A DNA stretch of 64,000 bases. Source: Actinomadura xylanilytica (GTDB lineage: Bacteria; Actinomycetota; Actinomycetes; Streptosporangiales; Streptosporangiaceae). Below are positions 55,971 to 64,000 of the stretch, piece after piece. A program made the position numbers and the translations under genes. The first letter of the stretch is position 1. The number at the start of each line of letters is the position of its first letter. Below the pieces are notes generated by a model. That model saw only the letters and a program-made list of their open reading frames with translations, made no database searches and was not told the origin of the DNA. The stretch is taken from NCBI RefSeq assembly GCF_030283145.1, contig NZ_JASNWE010000009.1:1-64000 (forward strand), read 5' to 3'.

Positions 55971-58646
55971 TCAGAGGCGGGTGAGGAGGTCGCGGGCGGT
56001 GCCCGCCGCCATCCGGACCGCCTCGTCCAGCCGTTCGGCGCGCGGACCGCCCGCGTTGGCGATCGGGCCCTTGCCGCCCGCGCCGCCGCCGACCTCCTTC
56101 GCCGCGCCCGCCAGCAGCTCGCGCGCGGGTGGCGCGGTCTCGGCCAGGCGCGGGGTCAGCGCGGTGATCAGTACCGCCTTGCCGCCGCGGACGCGCGCGC
56201 CGAGGATGACGGCGCCCGGACCGTCGCCGCGCACGGCGATGATCTCGTTCGCGAGCGGGCGCAGGTCGGCGCCGTCGAGGCCGTCGAGGACCTCGGCGAC
56301 CAGCCAGCCGCCGTCCACCGGTTCCGCGCCGTCCGCCAGGCGCCGCGCGCGGTCGCGGAGGTCGGCGCGGTGCAGGGCGTCGAGCTCGCGGCGCGCCTCG
56401 GTGAGGGTGCCCAGGCGCTGCCGCAGGCGCTCGGGCGCCTGCTCGGGCGGCACGTCGAGCAGGTCGGCGAGCTCGGCCAGCAGGGTCCGCCCGTGGTCGA
56501 GGTGGCGCAGCGCCTCGGGTCCGGTGAGCGCCTCGATGCGGCGCAGCCCGGTTCCGATGGACGACTCGCCGAGGATGACCACCGGCCCCACCTGGGAGCC
56601 GCGGCCGACGTGGGTGCCGCCGCACAGCTCGCGCGACGCGTCGCCGATGTCGACGATCCGGACCCGCTCGCCGTACTTCTCGCCGAACAGCGCGTCCGCG
56701 CCCGCCGCCTCGGCCTCGGCCCGCCCCGCCGCCCAGGCCCGGACGCCGGGATCGCCGAGCAGGTAGTCGTTCACCAGCCCTTGGACGGTGTCGAGGCCGG
56801 CCCGGCCGACGCCCGAGAAGTGCGCGAAGTCGAACCGCAGCCGGTCCGGCTCCACCCGCGAGCCGCGCTGGGCCGCGTGCTCGCCGAGGACGCGCCGCAG
56901 CATCGTGTGCAGCACGTGCGTGGCGCTGTGGGCGCGCGCGATCGCCGCCCGCCGGTCCGCGTCCACGACCGCCTCCGCCGCGTCGCCGGGGCCGGCCTCG
57001 CCGGACGTGACGCGGGCGGTGTGGACGTGCAGGCCGCCCGGTCCGGGACGGGTGTCCAGCACACGGAGGGCCGCGCCGCCCGCCGTGCGGAGCGTGCCGG
57101 TGTCGCCGACCTGCCCGCCAGCCTCCGCGTAGAACGGGCTGCGGTCGAGGAAGACCTCGACCTCGTCGCCCTCGTGCGCCCGCGTGAGGGGAACGGTCCC
57201 GCCGCCGTCCAGCAGCGCGACGATCCGTGTCTCCGCGCTAGTGGTGTCGTAGCCGACGAATTCGGTGCGGCCGTGTTCCGCGCCGATACGCCGGTAGGCG
57301 TCCTGCCGCGCCGCGGCCGAGCCCTTCTTGTCGCGGCCCGCACGCTGGGCGTGGCGGCGCTGCCCGTCCAGGAGGTCCGCGAACGCGTCCTCGTCGACCG
57401 TCAGCCCCGCCGACCGCGCCGCGTCGACGGTCAGGTCGATCGGGAAGCCGTAGGTGTCGTGCAGCTCGAACGCGGTCTGGCCCGGCAGCGTGGGCGAGCC
57501 GCTCGAACGCGCCCGTCCGATCGCGGTCTCCAGGAGGCGGGACCCCTGCCGCAGCGTCCGGTCGAAGCCCTCCTCCTCCGCCGTCACGACGCGCTCGATG
57601 AGGTCGCCGCGCCGCTCCAGCTCCGGCCACGTTCCACCGAGGTTCGCCACGACGCTGCCGGTCACCGCGGGCAGCACCGGCCCGTCGACACCGAGCAGGC
57701 GCGCGTGGCGGACGGCGCGGCGCATCAGCCGGCGCAGGACGTAGCCGCGGCCGTCGCGGGACGGGAGCAGGCCGTCGGCGATCAGGAACGCGATCGTCCG
57801 CGCGTGCTCGGCGACGATCTGGAACGAGACCCGCTCCTCGCCGCCGCCCGGCCCCGGGAAGCCGCGTCCCGCCAGCTCACCGACGCGGCGCAGGGTGGGG
57901 GAGAGCAGGTCGGTCTCGCACAGGGTGCCGACGTCCTGGAGGATCGCCGCGAGCCGGTCGAGCCCGAGGCCGGTGTCGATGCTCGGGGACGGCAGCGGGC
58001 CGAGGACCGGGAAGTCGTCCTTGCCCGTCCCCGCGCCGCGGCGGTTCTGCATGAACACCAGGTTCCAGATCTCCTGGTAGCGCTCCCCGTCGGCCGCCGG
58101 GCCGCCCTCGCGGCGCCCGAACGCGGGCCCCCGGTCGTAGTGCAGCTCCGACGACGGCCCGCAGGGGCCCGGGACGCCCATCGACCAGTAGTTGTCGGCC
58201 ATGCCGAGGCGCTGGATCCGGTCCGCCGGGACCCCGACGCGCCGCCAGAGCCGTTCGGCCCCGTCGTCGTCGAGGTAGACGGTGACCCACAGGCGCGCCG
58301 GGTCCAGGCCGTAGTGCCGGGTGAGCAGCTCCCAGGACCAGGCGATCGCCTCCTGCTTGAAGTAGTCGCCGAACGAGAAGTTGCCGAGCATCTCGAAGAA
58401 CGTCCCGTGCCGGGTGGTGCGGCCGACGTTCTCGAGGTCGGACGTCCGCGCGCACTTCTGCACCGAGACCGCCCGCGGGTGCGGGGGCGCGGTCTCGCCG
58501 AGGAAGTACGGCGTGAACTGGTTCATCCCCGCGTTCGCCAGCAGCAGTGTCGGATCGTCCGGGATCAGCGGGCTGGAGGGCACGACGTGATGGTCGCGCG
58601 CCTGGAAGAAGTCGAGGAAGGTGGAGCGGATGTCAGGGGAACGCAT
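55971..58646 (-). CDS. alaS: Alanine-tRNA ligase
   Basis: The 891-aa enzyme charges tRNA-Ala. The class II core has DDPTLLLANAGMNQFTPYF, the SVQKCARTSDLENVGRTTRH region and GNFSFGDYFK. The editing domain has the metal site HSATHVLH (about 572) and CGGTHVGRG (about 676). A C-terminal DHHA1/C-Ala region ends the protein. Length is typical. No ruvX or DUF948 genes follow, as they usually do for the main actinobacterial alaS, so this could be a second copy. There is only a weak ribosome site before ATG 58646. A small upstream frame overlaps it (see 58633-58764). Confidence 0.92.
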   Translation of the reverse strand: MRSPDIRSTFLDFFQARDHHVVPSSPLIPDDPTLLLANAGMNQFTPYFLGETAPPHPRAVSVQKCARTSDLENVGRTTRHGTFFEMLGNFSFGDYFKQEAIAWSWELLTRHYGLDPARLWVTVYLDDDGAERLWRRVGVPADRIQRLGMADNYWSMGVPGPCGPSSELHYDRGPAFGRREGGPAADGERYQEIWNLVFMQNRRGAGTGKDDFPVLGPLPSPSIDTGLGLDRLAAILQDVGTLCETDLLSPTLRRVGELAGRGFPGPGGGEERVSFQIVAEHARTIAFLIADGLLPSRDGRGYVLRRLMRRAVRHARLLGVDGPVLPAVTGSVVANLGGTWPELERRGDLIERVVTAEEEGFDRTLRQGSRLLETAIGRARSSGSPTLPGQTAFELHDTYGFPIDLTVDAARSAGLTVDEDAFADLLDGQRRHAQRAGRDKKGSAAARQDAYRRIGAEHGRTEFVGYDTTSAETRIVALLDGGGTVPLTRAHEGDEVEVFLDRSPFYAEAGGQVGDTGTLRTAGGAALRVLDTRPGPGGLHVHTARVTSGEAGPGDAAEAVVDADRRAAIARAHSATHVLHTMLRRVLGEHAAQRGSRVEPDRLRFDFAHFSGVGRAGLDTVQGLVNDYLLGDPGVRAWAAGRAEAEAAGADALFGEKYGERVRIVDIGDASRELCGGTHVGRGSQVGPVVILGESSIGTGLRRIEALTGPEALRHLDHGRTLLAELADLLDVPPEQAPERLRQRLGTLTEARRELDALHRADLRDRARRLADGAEPVDGGWLVAEVLDGLDGADLRPLANEIIAVRGDGPGAVILGARVRGGKAVLITALTPRLAETAPPARELLAGAAKEVGGGAGGKGPIANAGGPRAERLDEAVRMAAGTARDLLTRL

Positions 58647-58764
58647 GGGACGGCCTCACGAGGTCGATGGGATGACGGCGCACACCGCCGAGCCGGGCCG
58701 AGAACGAGTGCTCGTTCCCCAGCTCGGCGCGGCTAGCTCGCCGTCCCACCTCGTGGAAGTCCAT
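58633..58764 (-). CDS. Possible leader peptide overlapping the alaS start (43 aa)
   Basis: ATG 58764 (minus) has a good site, GAAGGA, about 5 bp upstream. The frame of 43 codons ends at 58633, 14 bp inside alaS, so its translation would carry ribosomes to the poorly marked alaS start. The peptide starts MDFHEVGRRASRAEL and has no family. It could be a coupling or attenuation leader, or chance. Confidence 0.3.
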   Translation of the reverse strand: MDFHEVGRRASRAELGNEHSFSARLGGVRRHPIDLVRPSHAFP

Positions 58765-58882
58765 CGGTTCCTTCTCGTCCCTACTTGCGCGGTCACCCAG
58801 GGTGACCCTCAGGGGCAACGCTACCCGCGGGAGGCCGGCTTTGCATCTGGGTTGATCCGGGCGCGCCGCCTCCGCGCCGCGT

Positions 58883-59593
58883 TCAGGGCCGCTGGGGGCG
58901 GGCGAGCAGCGTGGGCAGGGCCGCCAGCGTGGTGATCCGGGCGACGGGGAGGGCCTCGGGGGCCGGGCCGCCGGAGCGGTCGAGCCACACGCCCCGCAGG
59001 CCCGCGTCCGCCGCGCCGATCGCGTCGACCGCCAGGCGGTCGCCGACGTAGGCGGTCGCGCCGGGGGACGTGCCGAGCGCGGCGCACCCGGCCCGGAAGA
59101 TCTCGGGGGCGGGCTTGGCCGCGCCCGCCTCGCTGGAGGCCAGCAGGCAGGGCAGGTCGGCGGCGAGGCCGAGCCGTTCGAGCTTGGCGCGCTGCTGCGC
59201 CGCGTCGCCGTTGGTGATCACCCCGAGCCGGGCCCGTCCGGCCAGCGCGCCGAGCGCCGGCCGGACGTCCGGGAAGGGCCGCCAGGCCGCCTCGTACAGC
59301 GGGAGGTAACCGGTGAACCAGGCGTCCGCGCGGGCGTCGTCCCAGGTGCCGAGGCCGAGTCCGCGGGCGAGCGCGATGATCCGGGCGCGGCGCTGGCCGG
59401 TGTAGGTCAGCTCGCCCGCGAGGTAGCGGTCGACGGCGTCCTCGGTCAGCTCCGTCCAGCGGGGGACCAGGGACTCCGCATCCACGCCGGGGAAGACCCC
59501 GGTGATCGCTTCGGCGGCGGCCCCGTCGTGGTCGAAGAGCGTCCCGTCCAGATCGAACAGCACGCCCTCGACGTCCAGCGCGGCGGACGTCAC
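58883..59593 (-). CDS. HAD-family hydrolase
   Basis: The 236-aa protein has the four HAD motifs: VLFDLDGTLFDHDG (nucleophile Asp), GVITNGD, AAKPAPEIF (Lys) and YVGDRLAVDAIGA. The C1-type cap lies between motifs I and II. Similar proteins dephosphorylate small metabolites (YjjG/phosphoglycolate phosphatase-like). GTG 59593 overlaps the stop of the alpha/beta hydrolase gene (GTGA). Confidence 0.85.
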   Translation of the reverse strand: MTSAALDVEGVLFDLDGTLFDHDGAAAEAITGVFPGVDAESLVPRWTELTEDAVDRYLAGELTYTGQRRARIIALARGLGLGTWDDARADAWFTGYLPLYEAAWRPFPDVRPALGALAGRARLGVITNGDAAQQRAKLERLGLAADLPCLLASSEAGAAKPAPEIFRAGCAALGTSPGATAYVGDRLAVDAIGAADAGLRGVWLDRSGGPAPEALPVARITTLAALPTLLARPQRP

Positions 59594-60426
59594 GCGCCGT
59601 GCTCCCGGAGGAAGCCGACGAGGGCGGCGGTCAGCTCGGCGGGGGCGTCCTCCTGCACCAGGTGCCCGGCGCCCTCGATCAGCCGCAGCCGGGCGCCGGG
59701 GACGAGGCCGGCCAGCTCATGCGCCTTGGCGACCGGGATCCAGGTGTCGGCCGTGCCCCAGCACACCAGGACGGGCAGGTCGATCTCGCCGTACCGCACC
59801 TGGATCTCGTCGGTGTCGCGCTGGTCGGCCTGAGCGATCTGCCGGTAGAAGGCGGGCTGCCCGGTGTCGCCGAGCCAGGGCGCGACGAGTGCGTCGAGCG
59901 TCGCCGGATGCAGCCCCGGGCCGCTCGCCGAGGCCACGTACTCGCGCACGAGGGCCCCGTGCAGGGCGGGCGGGAGCTGCTCGAACACCGCGGCGTTGGT
60001 GGTGACCAGCCGGAAGAACGGCGAGCCCCACGGCGCGAGCGCGACCGGGTCGACGAGGGCGAGCGCGCGGTAGCGGGCGCCGTGCAGCAGGTGCGCGCGC
60101 AGCGCGGTGGCACCGCCGAAGTCGTGCGCGACCACCAGCGGCTCGTCCAGGCCCCAGTGCGTGAGGAGTTCGGCGAAGACACGGCCCTGAGCGCCGAGCG
60201 ACACGTCCTGACCGTCGCTCATCTCGGACGAGCCGTAGCCCGGCATGTCCCAGACGTGCACGCGGTAGGAGGCGGCGAGCGCGTGGGCGATCCCGCGCCA
60301 GACATAGGAGGAGAACGGGGTGCCGTGCAGCAGCACGAGGGGCTCCGCCCCGGGGTCGCCCAGGACGTCCCAGCGCACCTCCCCGGAGCTGCTCGCGTAC
60401 GTCCTGGTCAGCTTCCAGCCGCTCAA
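59590..60426 (-). CDS. Alpha/beta hydrolase with Asp nucleophile (haloalkane dehalogenase/epoxide hydrolase type)
   Basis: The 278-aa protein has the oxyanion motif LLHGTPFSSYVW and the nucleophile elbow VVAHDFGGATALRA with Asp in place of Ser. The acid is in CWGTADTWIPV and the His in EGAGHLVQED. An Asp nucleophile points to cleavage of C-halogen or epoxide bonds, not esters. GTG or ATG near 60426 is followed by SGWKLTRTYASSSGEVRW. It is co-transcribed with the HAD gene. Confidence 0.85.
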   Translation of the reverse strand: MSGWKLTRTYASSSGEVRWDVLGDPGAEPLVLLHGTPFSSYVWRGIAHALAASYRVHVWDMPGYGSSEMSDGQDVSLGAQGRVFAELLTHWGLDEPLVVAHDFGGATALRAHLLHGARYRALALVDPVALAPWGSPFFRLVTTNAAVFEQLPPALHGALVREYVASASGPGLHPATLDALVAPWLGDTGQPAFYRQIAQADQRDTDEIQVRYGEIDLPVLVCWGTADTWIPVAKAHELAGLVPGARLRLIEGAGHLVQEDAPAELTAALVGFLREHGA

Positions 60427-60506
60427 GTGCTCGTCCTCTGCGTCGATGCCCTTCTCCGTGCCAGTGTGCCAGGCCGTGCTGGAGCGGAGGGCGCGGCGCG
60501 GGCCGC

Positions 60507-61112
60507 TCAGGAGGCGGGCGTGCCGGCGCGCGTGATGGCGAGGGCGGCCTCGATGACGGCCGCCCGGCGCCGCGCCAGCTCGGCCTTCTCGTCGGGCTCG
60601 TTGAGGAGGAGGCGGCGCACCTGCGGGACGGCGAAGTTCCAGGCGACCAGGCCGATCAGGGTGAACAGCCAGTCCTGGGCGGCGCGGGTGCGCGCGGGCT
60701 CGGCCAGCTCCTTGCCGAACCCGGTGGCGATCAGGTCGCGGACGTTCCCGGTGTAGGCCTCGTGCCGTTCCTCCTCGCCCTGGATGGGGCCGCCGCCGGA
60801 CTCCAGCGCCTCCCAGTGCAGCAGCCTGACCAGCTCGGGATGCTCCTGGTACAGGTCGAAGAGCGTTCCCACCGAGTCGGCCAGCGCGTCCTGGTCGATC
60901 ACCACGGCGTGGCAGATCTCCTCCAGCTTGGCGCGGACCACCGCGCCGAACAGCTTGTCCTTGCCGCCGAAGTAGAGGTAGATCGCCTGCTTGTTGGCGT
61001 GCGCGGCGGTGGCGATGCGCTCGATCCGCGCGCCGGCCAGGCCGTGCTCGGCGAACTCCGCGGTGGCGGCCGTGAAGATCCGCTGCCGGGTCGCGTCCGC
61101 GTCGTAGCCCAT
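60507..61112 (-). CDS. TetR-family repressor
   Basis: The 201-aa protein has the TetR helix-turn-helix: TRQRIFTAATAEFAEHGLAG, then IERIATAAHANKQAIYLYFG. A C-terminal ligand domain (TetR_C) follows. ATG 61112 is preferred over the longer frame to 61139, which reads across the operator. It faces away from the SDR gene and the two share an operator region. Confidence 0.88.
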   Translation of the reverse strand: MGYDADATRQRIFTAATAEFAEHGLAGARIERIATAAHANKQAIYLYFGGKDKLFGAVVRAKLEEICHAVVIDQDALADSVGTLFDLYQEHPELVRLLHWEALESGGGPIQGEEERHEAYTGNVRDLIATGFGKELAEPARTRAAQDWLFTLIGLVAWNFAVPQVRRLLLNEPDEKAELARRRAAVIEAALAITRAGTPAS

Positions 61113-61122
61113 CCCTCGATTA

Positions 61123-61180
61123 AACCACCCGGTTGACAATCCCGGCGCCGTGGATCAAGATCTAAAACAACCAGATGGTT
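61123..61180. promoter_or_regulatory. Two TetR operator palindromes between tetR and the SDR gene
   Basis: AACCACCCGGTT (61123-61134) and AACCAGATGGTT (61169-61180) share the AACCA/GGTT frame and are palindromic. One is 11 bp from the tetR start; the other is 22 bp from the SDR start. They suit a TetR dimer controlling both genes. Confidence 0.65.
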
Positions 61181-61201
61181 TATTGTTTTGGAGGAGCCAC
61201 C

Positions 61202-62038
61202 ATGCCCACCACCGCCCCCGGTGCCGCCGCCGTCATGCCCGCCCCCGTCCGATCCCCGCTGCCGCAGAGCCTTGTCGGCGGCACGGTCGCGGTCATCGGC
61301 GGCAGCTCGGGCATCGGCCTCGCCGCCGGGATGCTGCTGCACTCGCTCGGCGCCCGCGTCGTCCTGATCGCACGGGATCCGGGACGCCTCGCCGCCGCCG
61401 TGGACCGGGTGCGCGCCGCCGGGGAGCCCGGCGCGACGGGGCCGGACCCCGCCGCGGTGCTCGGGGTCTCCGCCGACGGCGGCGCCGAGGTCGCGCTGAA
61501 CGCCGCCTTCGACCAGGCCGGAGCGCTGGACCACGTGCTGGTCACCGCGGGCAGCCTCGGCGGCTTGGGCCCGGCCACCGAAGTCTCGCGCGACCAGGTG
61601 CGCTCGGCCTTCGACGGCCGGGTCTGGGGGGCGCTGGCGGCCGTCCGCGCCGCCGCGTCCCGGCTGCCCGCGGGCGGATCGGTCACGCTGGCCTCGGGCG
61701 GGCTGGTGAGCCGTCCGGTCCCCGGCATCGCCTCGCTCGTCGCGGCCGGCAGCGCGGTCGAGGGGCTCGTCAAGGCACTCGCGGTCGAGTTGGCGCCCCG
61801 GCGGCTGCGGGTGAACGCGGTGCGCTTCGGAGTCTTCGACACGCCCCTGGCGCGCGGCGCGATGGACGCCGGCGCGGACGAGGCGGGCGACCGGAAGATG
61901 GCCGCGGCCGGGGCGCTCACCCCGCTCGGCCGCTACGGCACCGCCGAGGAGGCCGCCTCGGCCGCGTTGTTCCTGATGGCCAACACCTATGTCACCGGCG
62001 AGATCCTCAACATCGACGGCGGCGCGCACCTCGTCTGA
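61202..62038 (+). CDS. SDR-family oxidoreductase
   Basis: The 278-aa protein has the NAD(P) motif VAVIGGSSGIGLAAGMLL and a final EILNIDGGAHLV typical of SDRs. The usual catalytic YxxxK is not evident: SLVAAGSAVEGLVKALAVEL occupies its place, with Val-Ala instead of Tyr. This is seen in a group of short SDRs often controlled by a TetR gene. ATG 61202 has TTGGAGGAG 6 bp upstream. Confidence 0.82.
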   Translation: MPTTAPGAAAVMPAPVRSPLPQSLVGGTVAVIGGSSGIGLAAGMLLHSLGARVVLIARDPGRLAAAVDRVRAAGEPGATGPDPAAVLGVSADGGAEVALNAAFDQAGALDHVLVTAGSLGGLGPATEVSRDQVRSAFDGRVWGALAAVRAAASRLPAGGSVTLASGGLVSRPVPGIASLVAAGSAVEGLVKALAVELAPRRLRVNAVRFGVFDTPLARGAMDAGADEAGDRKMAAAGALTPLGRYGTAEEAASAALFLMANTYVTGEILNIDGGAHLV

Positions 62039-62094
62039 CTTCTGGGACGAAATGCGCATGACGGTCCGCCCGCACGTTTGGGATCATCCGGCGT

Positions 62095-62808
62095 GTGGAC
62101 GTCACCGGTGACTTCGAGGCGCACGTGACCGTCGGCTGCCGCGCGGCCGAGATCGACGCGATCGCGCGGTGGGCGGCGGAGCACGGCCTGAAGTTCACCC
62201 ACATCGTGCTGGACCGGGGCCGGGTGACCTCCCAGCCGATGCTGACCCTCCGCACGTCCGGCACGCTGGACGGGGCGCGGGCCGCGGCCGGGGACGCGGC
62301 GGCCCGGCTCCGGTCGGCCGGGTACGCGGTGACCCGGCTCAAGATCGAGGCGGCGCCCTGGAACCGGGGGGTCCCGTCCGCCGACGCCGACGCGCGCGAC
62401 CCGGCGCGCTACTTCGAGCACCACCTCAAGCTGCTGCTGGGCGCCCGGTTCGACGCCGCCGCGCTCATCGGGGCGGTGCTCCCGCACACCGCGCACCTGT
62501 CGCGCAACGCGCGGCGCGTCCGGGCGGACGGACGGCACGAGCGGTTCGTCACCCAGCGGTGCCGGCTCGTCGGGTCGCTGACCGCCGGACGGCGGCTGGC
62601 CGCACTCACCGGGACGCTGCGCGCGGCCGGCCACGAGATCGCGTCGGTGGAGCGCGAGTACGTGGTGCACGACGGGGACGCCTCGCTGGACGAGGGCTGG
62701 ATCCCCGGCGATCTCACCGTCGACGGCGGACCCGCCGTCGACGACCGACTGGAGGAGGCCCGGATCACCGGAGCGGACCGCGACGCCGGGAAGCGGCGGG
62801 CGTCATGA
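62095..62808 (+). CDS. Conserved hypothetical protein (237 aa)
   Basis: GTG 62095 opens a 237-aa product with two alternating strand/helix halves (FEAHVTVGCRAAEIDAIARW, then FTHIVLDRGRVTSQPMLTLR and YFEHHLKLLL). The pattern resembles a ferredoxin-like or 2H-type fold, but I cannot name the family. ATGA overlap couples it to the next gene. The pair looks like a conserved chromosomal two-gene unit. Confidence 0.7.
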   Translation: MDVTGDFEAHVTVGCRAAEIDAIARWAAEHGLKFTHIVLDRGRVTSQPMLTLRTSGTLDGARAAAGDAAARLRSAGYAVTRLKIEAAPWNRGVPSADADARDPARYFEHHLKLLLGARFDAAALIGAVLPHTAHLSRNARRVRADGRHERFVTQRCRLVGSLTAGRRLAALTGTLRAAGHEIASVEREYVVHDGDASLDEGWIPGDLTVDGGPAVDDRLEEARITGADRDAGKRRAS

Positions 62809-64000
62809 GCCTCGACTGGGCGGCCGTCGTCGGGAGGGGGTGGTGGAACGCCACCACGCGGCTGCCCCACGATCCCCCCGCGCCGCACGAGGCGAGGCGG
62901 CTCGACCTGCCGCCGACGCTGCGGAACGTGCCCGGGGTGGAGCAGGCACTGGTGTTCGACCCCGCGATGAAGCAGCACTCCTGCGCGATCCGCGTGGGCG
63001 AGCCGCGCTTCGCCTCGGAGGAGGCCGGGCGCCGCTGGTACGCGGCGCGGCGGCGGGCGCTCGACCACGTCCTCGCCGCGGTCGCGGCGTCGCCGTGGGC
63101 CGGGAACCTGGTGCTGCGCGGCAGCGTGCTGCTGCGCGCCTGGTACGGGGCGGACGCACGTGAGCCCGGCGACCTGGACTTCGTGGTCGTCCCCGACACC
63201 TGGAAGGTGTCCGGGAGGGAGGCCAGGAGGATGCTCACCGGGATCGCGCGGGCCGTGGAGGAGGTGTCCGGCGCGAATCCCGACGGCGGGGTGCGGCTCC
63301 GCGCGGACGAGGCGATGCGCAGCGACATCTGGACCTACAGCAAGGTCCCCGGACGGCGCCTCGTCCTGCCGTGGACGTGCGAGGGGGTGCCGGACGGCAT
63401 CGTCCAGCTCGACTTCGTGTTCAACGAGCGACCGGCGGTCCCGCCCGAGCCGACCGCCGTGCCGCGGGGCGACGGCGGCGAGGCCCCCGTTCTCGGCGCG
63501 GCGACCCCGGAGCTCTCCCTCGCCTGGAAGCTCCTCTGGCTGCTGGAGGACCGCTATCCGCAGGGCAAGGACCTGTTCGACGCCTGCCTGCTCGCCACCT
63601 CGGCGAGGCTCTCCTACCGGACGCTCATGGACGTGCTCGTCTCCGCCGACCCGCTCTACGCGGTGAACGTGCCCACGGCGGAGAAGCTCTTCGAGGTGGA
63701 GGCCGACTGGGACGCGTTCAGCAAGGAGTACCCGGACATCCCGGGCACCCGGATCGACTACTCCATGATGCTGGCGACCTCGCTCGACGCGACGTTCGAG
63801 CAGGCCGCCGAGCTGCCCGCGGGTGCCTACCGGCGGGCCGTCGTGCTGCTGGAGCGGCTCCTCGCCGGATACCGGGCGACCCGGGCGGACCAGGGCATGG
63901 ACGGGGTCCGGAGGCGGCTGGTCGGGGAGCGCCTCGCGCTCCCGGTCGAGATCATCATCGTCAACGAGCTGCGCGGCCACGGCCCGGAGGGGCTGGCGGA
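62805..64000 (+). CDS. AbiEii-like nucleotidyltransferase (cut by window edge)
   Basis: ATG 62805 overlaps the upstream stop. At least 398 codons are open. GNLVLRGSVLLRAWYG followed by PGDLDFVVVPD is the nucleotidyltransferase signature of AbiEii/AbiGii-type proteins (GS...R/DLDF). PELSLAWKLLWLLEDRYPQG and KDLFDACLLA match the conserved helix that follows. Such proteins may be toxins or tRNA-modifying enzymes. No AbiEi-type antitoxin gene is seen; the upstream 237-aa gene is the only candidate partner. The C-terminus is outside the window. Confidence 0.75.
   Translation, partial: MSLDWAAVVGRGWWNATTRLPHDPPAPHEARRLDLPPTLRNVPGVEQALVFDPAMKQHSCAIRVGEPRFASEEAGRRWYAARRRALDHVLAAVAASPWAGNLVLRGSVLLRAWYGADAREPGDLDFVVVPDTWKVSGREARRMLTGIARAVEEVSGANPDGGVRLRADEAMRSDIWTYSKVPGRRLVLPWTCEGVPDGIVQLDFVFNERPAVPPEPTAVPRGDGGEAPVLGAATPELSLAWKLLWLLEDRYPQGKDLFDACLLATSARLSYRTLMDVLVSADPLYAVNVPTAEKLFEVEADWDAFSKEYPDIPGTRIDYSMMLATSLDATFEQAAELPAGAYRRAVVLLERLLAGYRATRADQGMDGVRRRLVGERLALPVEIIIVNELRGHGPEGLA

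Noticed and set aside
58650..58810. T-box riboswitch upstream of alaS
   Set aside because: A GGTGGGACGGCG string resembles the T-box antiterminator only partly, and no specifier stem could be found; a small coding frame explains the conservation equally well.
1..64000. CRISPR arrays, rRNA genes, prophage structural genes, type IV secretion genes
   Set aside because: No regular spacer-repeat pattern, rRNA sequence, capsid/tail or VirB/TraB/FtsK-type transfer gene was found on reading.

Overview
The window is high-GC actinobacterial chromosome. GTG/TTG starts, 4-bp ATGA/GTGA gene overlaps, an XRE/DUF397/anti-sigma-type ATPase trio and conserved actinomycete enzyme families all fit; an Actinomadura/Streptosporangiales-like host is an inference from style only. 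Most of it, about 2290-51757 (49.4 kb), is one integrated mobilizable element carrying antiphage genes. It sits in the 3' end of a tRNA-Gly(UCC) gene (51717-51787, minus) and is bounded by a 59-bp direct repeat with one mismatch (2290-2348 and 51699-51757).

Layout. 1-2300: remains of other mobile DNA (start of an IS5-type transposase, an IS110-family element, and a broken tyrosine recombinase abutting the att site, probably left by an earlier integration in the same tRNA). 2350-3953: attachment-site arm repeats and the element's own integrase. 4000-27137: one long same-strand array with an SF1 helicase, a large NERD/kinase/ATPase protein, an unknown partner, a HerA-like ATPase with a nuclease-like motif, a CHAT-STAND protein, a small membrane protein, then four genes matching mad2-mad5 of the methylation-associated defence system (MADS: methyltransferase, AAA ATPase, unknown, specificity subunit). 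27598-29448: Scr1-type regulator, DUF397 and anti-sigma-like ATPase. 29485-34986: a DUF262/AAA(DUF3696)/unknown set and, on the other strand, an AIPR-family gene. 35166-46220: a second kinase / unknown / HerA-like cassette matching mad6-mad8. 46541-48244: decayed IS and frameshifted cargo. 48245-51523: mobilization and excision end (oriT-like region, mobC, HUH relaxase, small conserved gene, xis). No type IV secretion or FtsK/Tra transfer genes are visible, so it is probably mobilized in trans.

The most notable point is that the island has two diverged copies of the same three-gene cassette (6465-16749 and 35166-46220), matching in gene order, overlaps and motifs. One is wired to a helicase and a CHAT-STAND protein; the other appears to be the mad6-8 half of MADS, separated from mad2-5 by about 8 kb of other defence and regulatory genes. 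The first arrangement looks like a MADS-related system that I do not recognise as described.

Right of the element, 51932-64000 is ordinary chromosome: tRNA-Pro(UGG), a PadR/FAD-monooxygenase pair, a VOC protein, two decaying pseudogenes (XRE regulator, alcohol dehydrogenase), alaS, a HAD hydrolase, an Asp-nucleophile alpha/beta hydrolase, a divergent TetR/SDR pair with matching operator-like palindromes, a conserved unknown gene and an AbiEii-like nucleotidyltransferase that runs off the window end.
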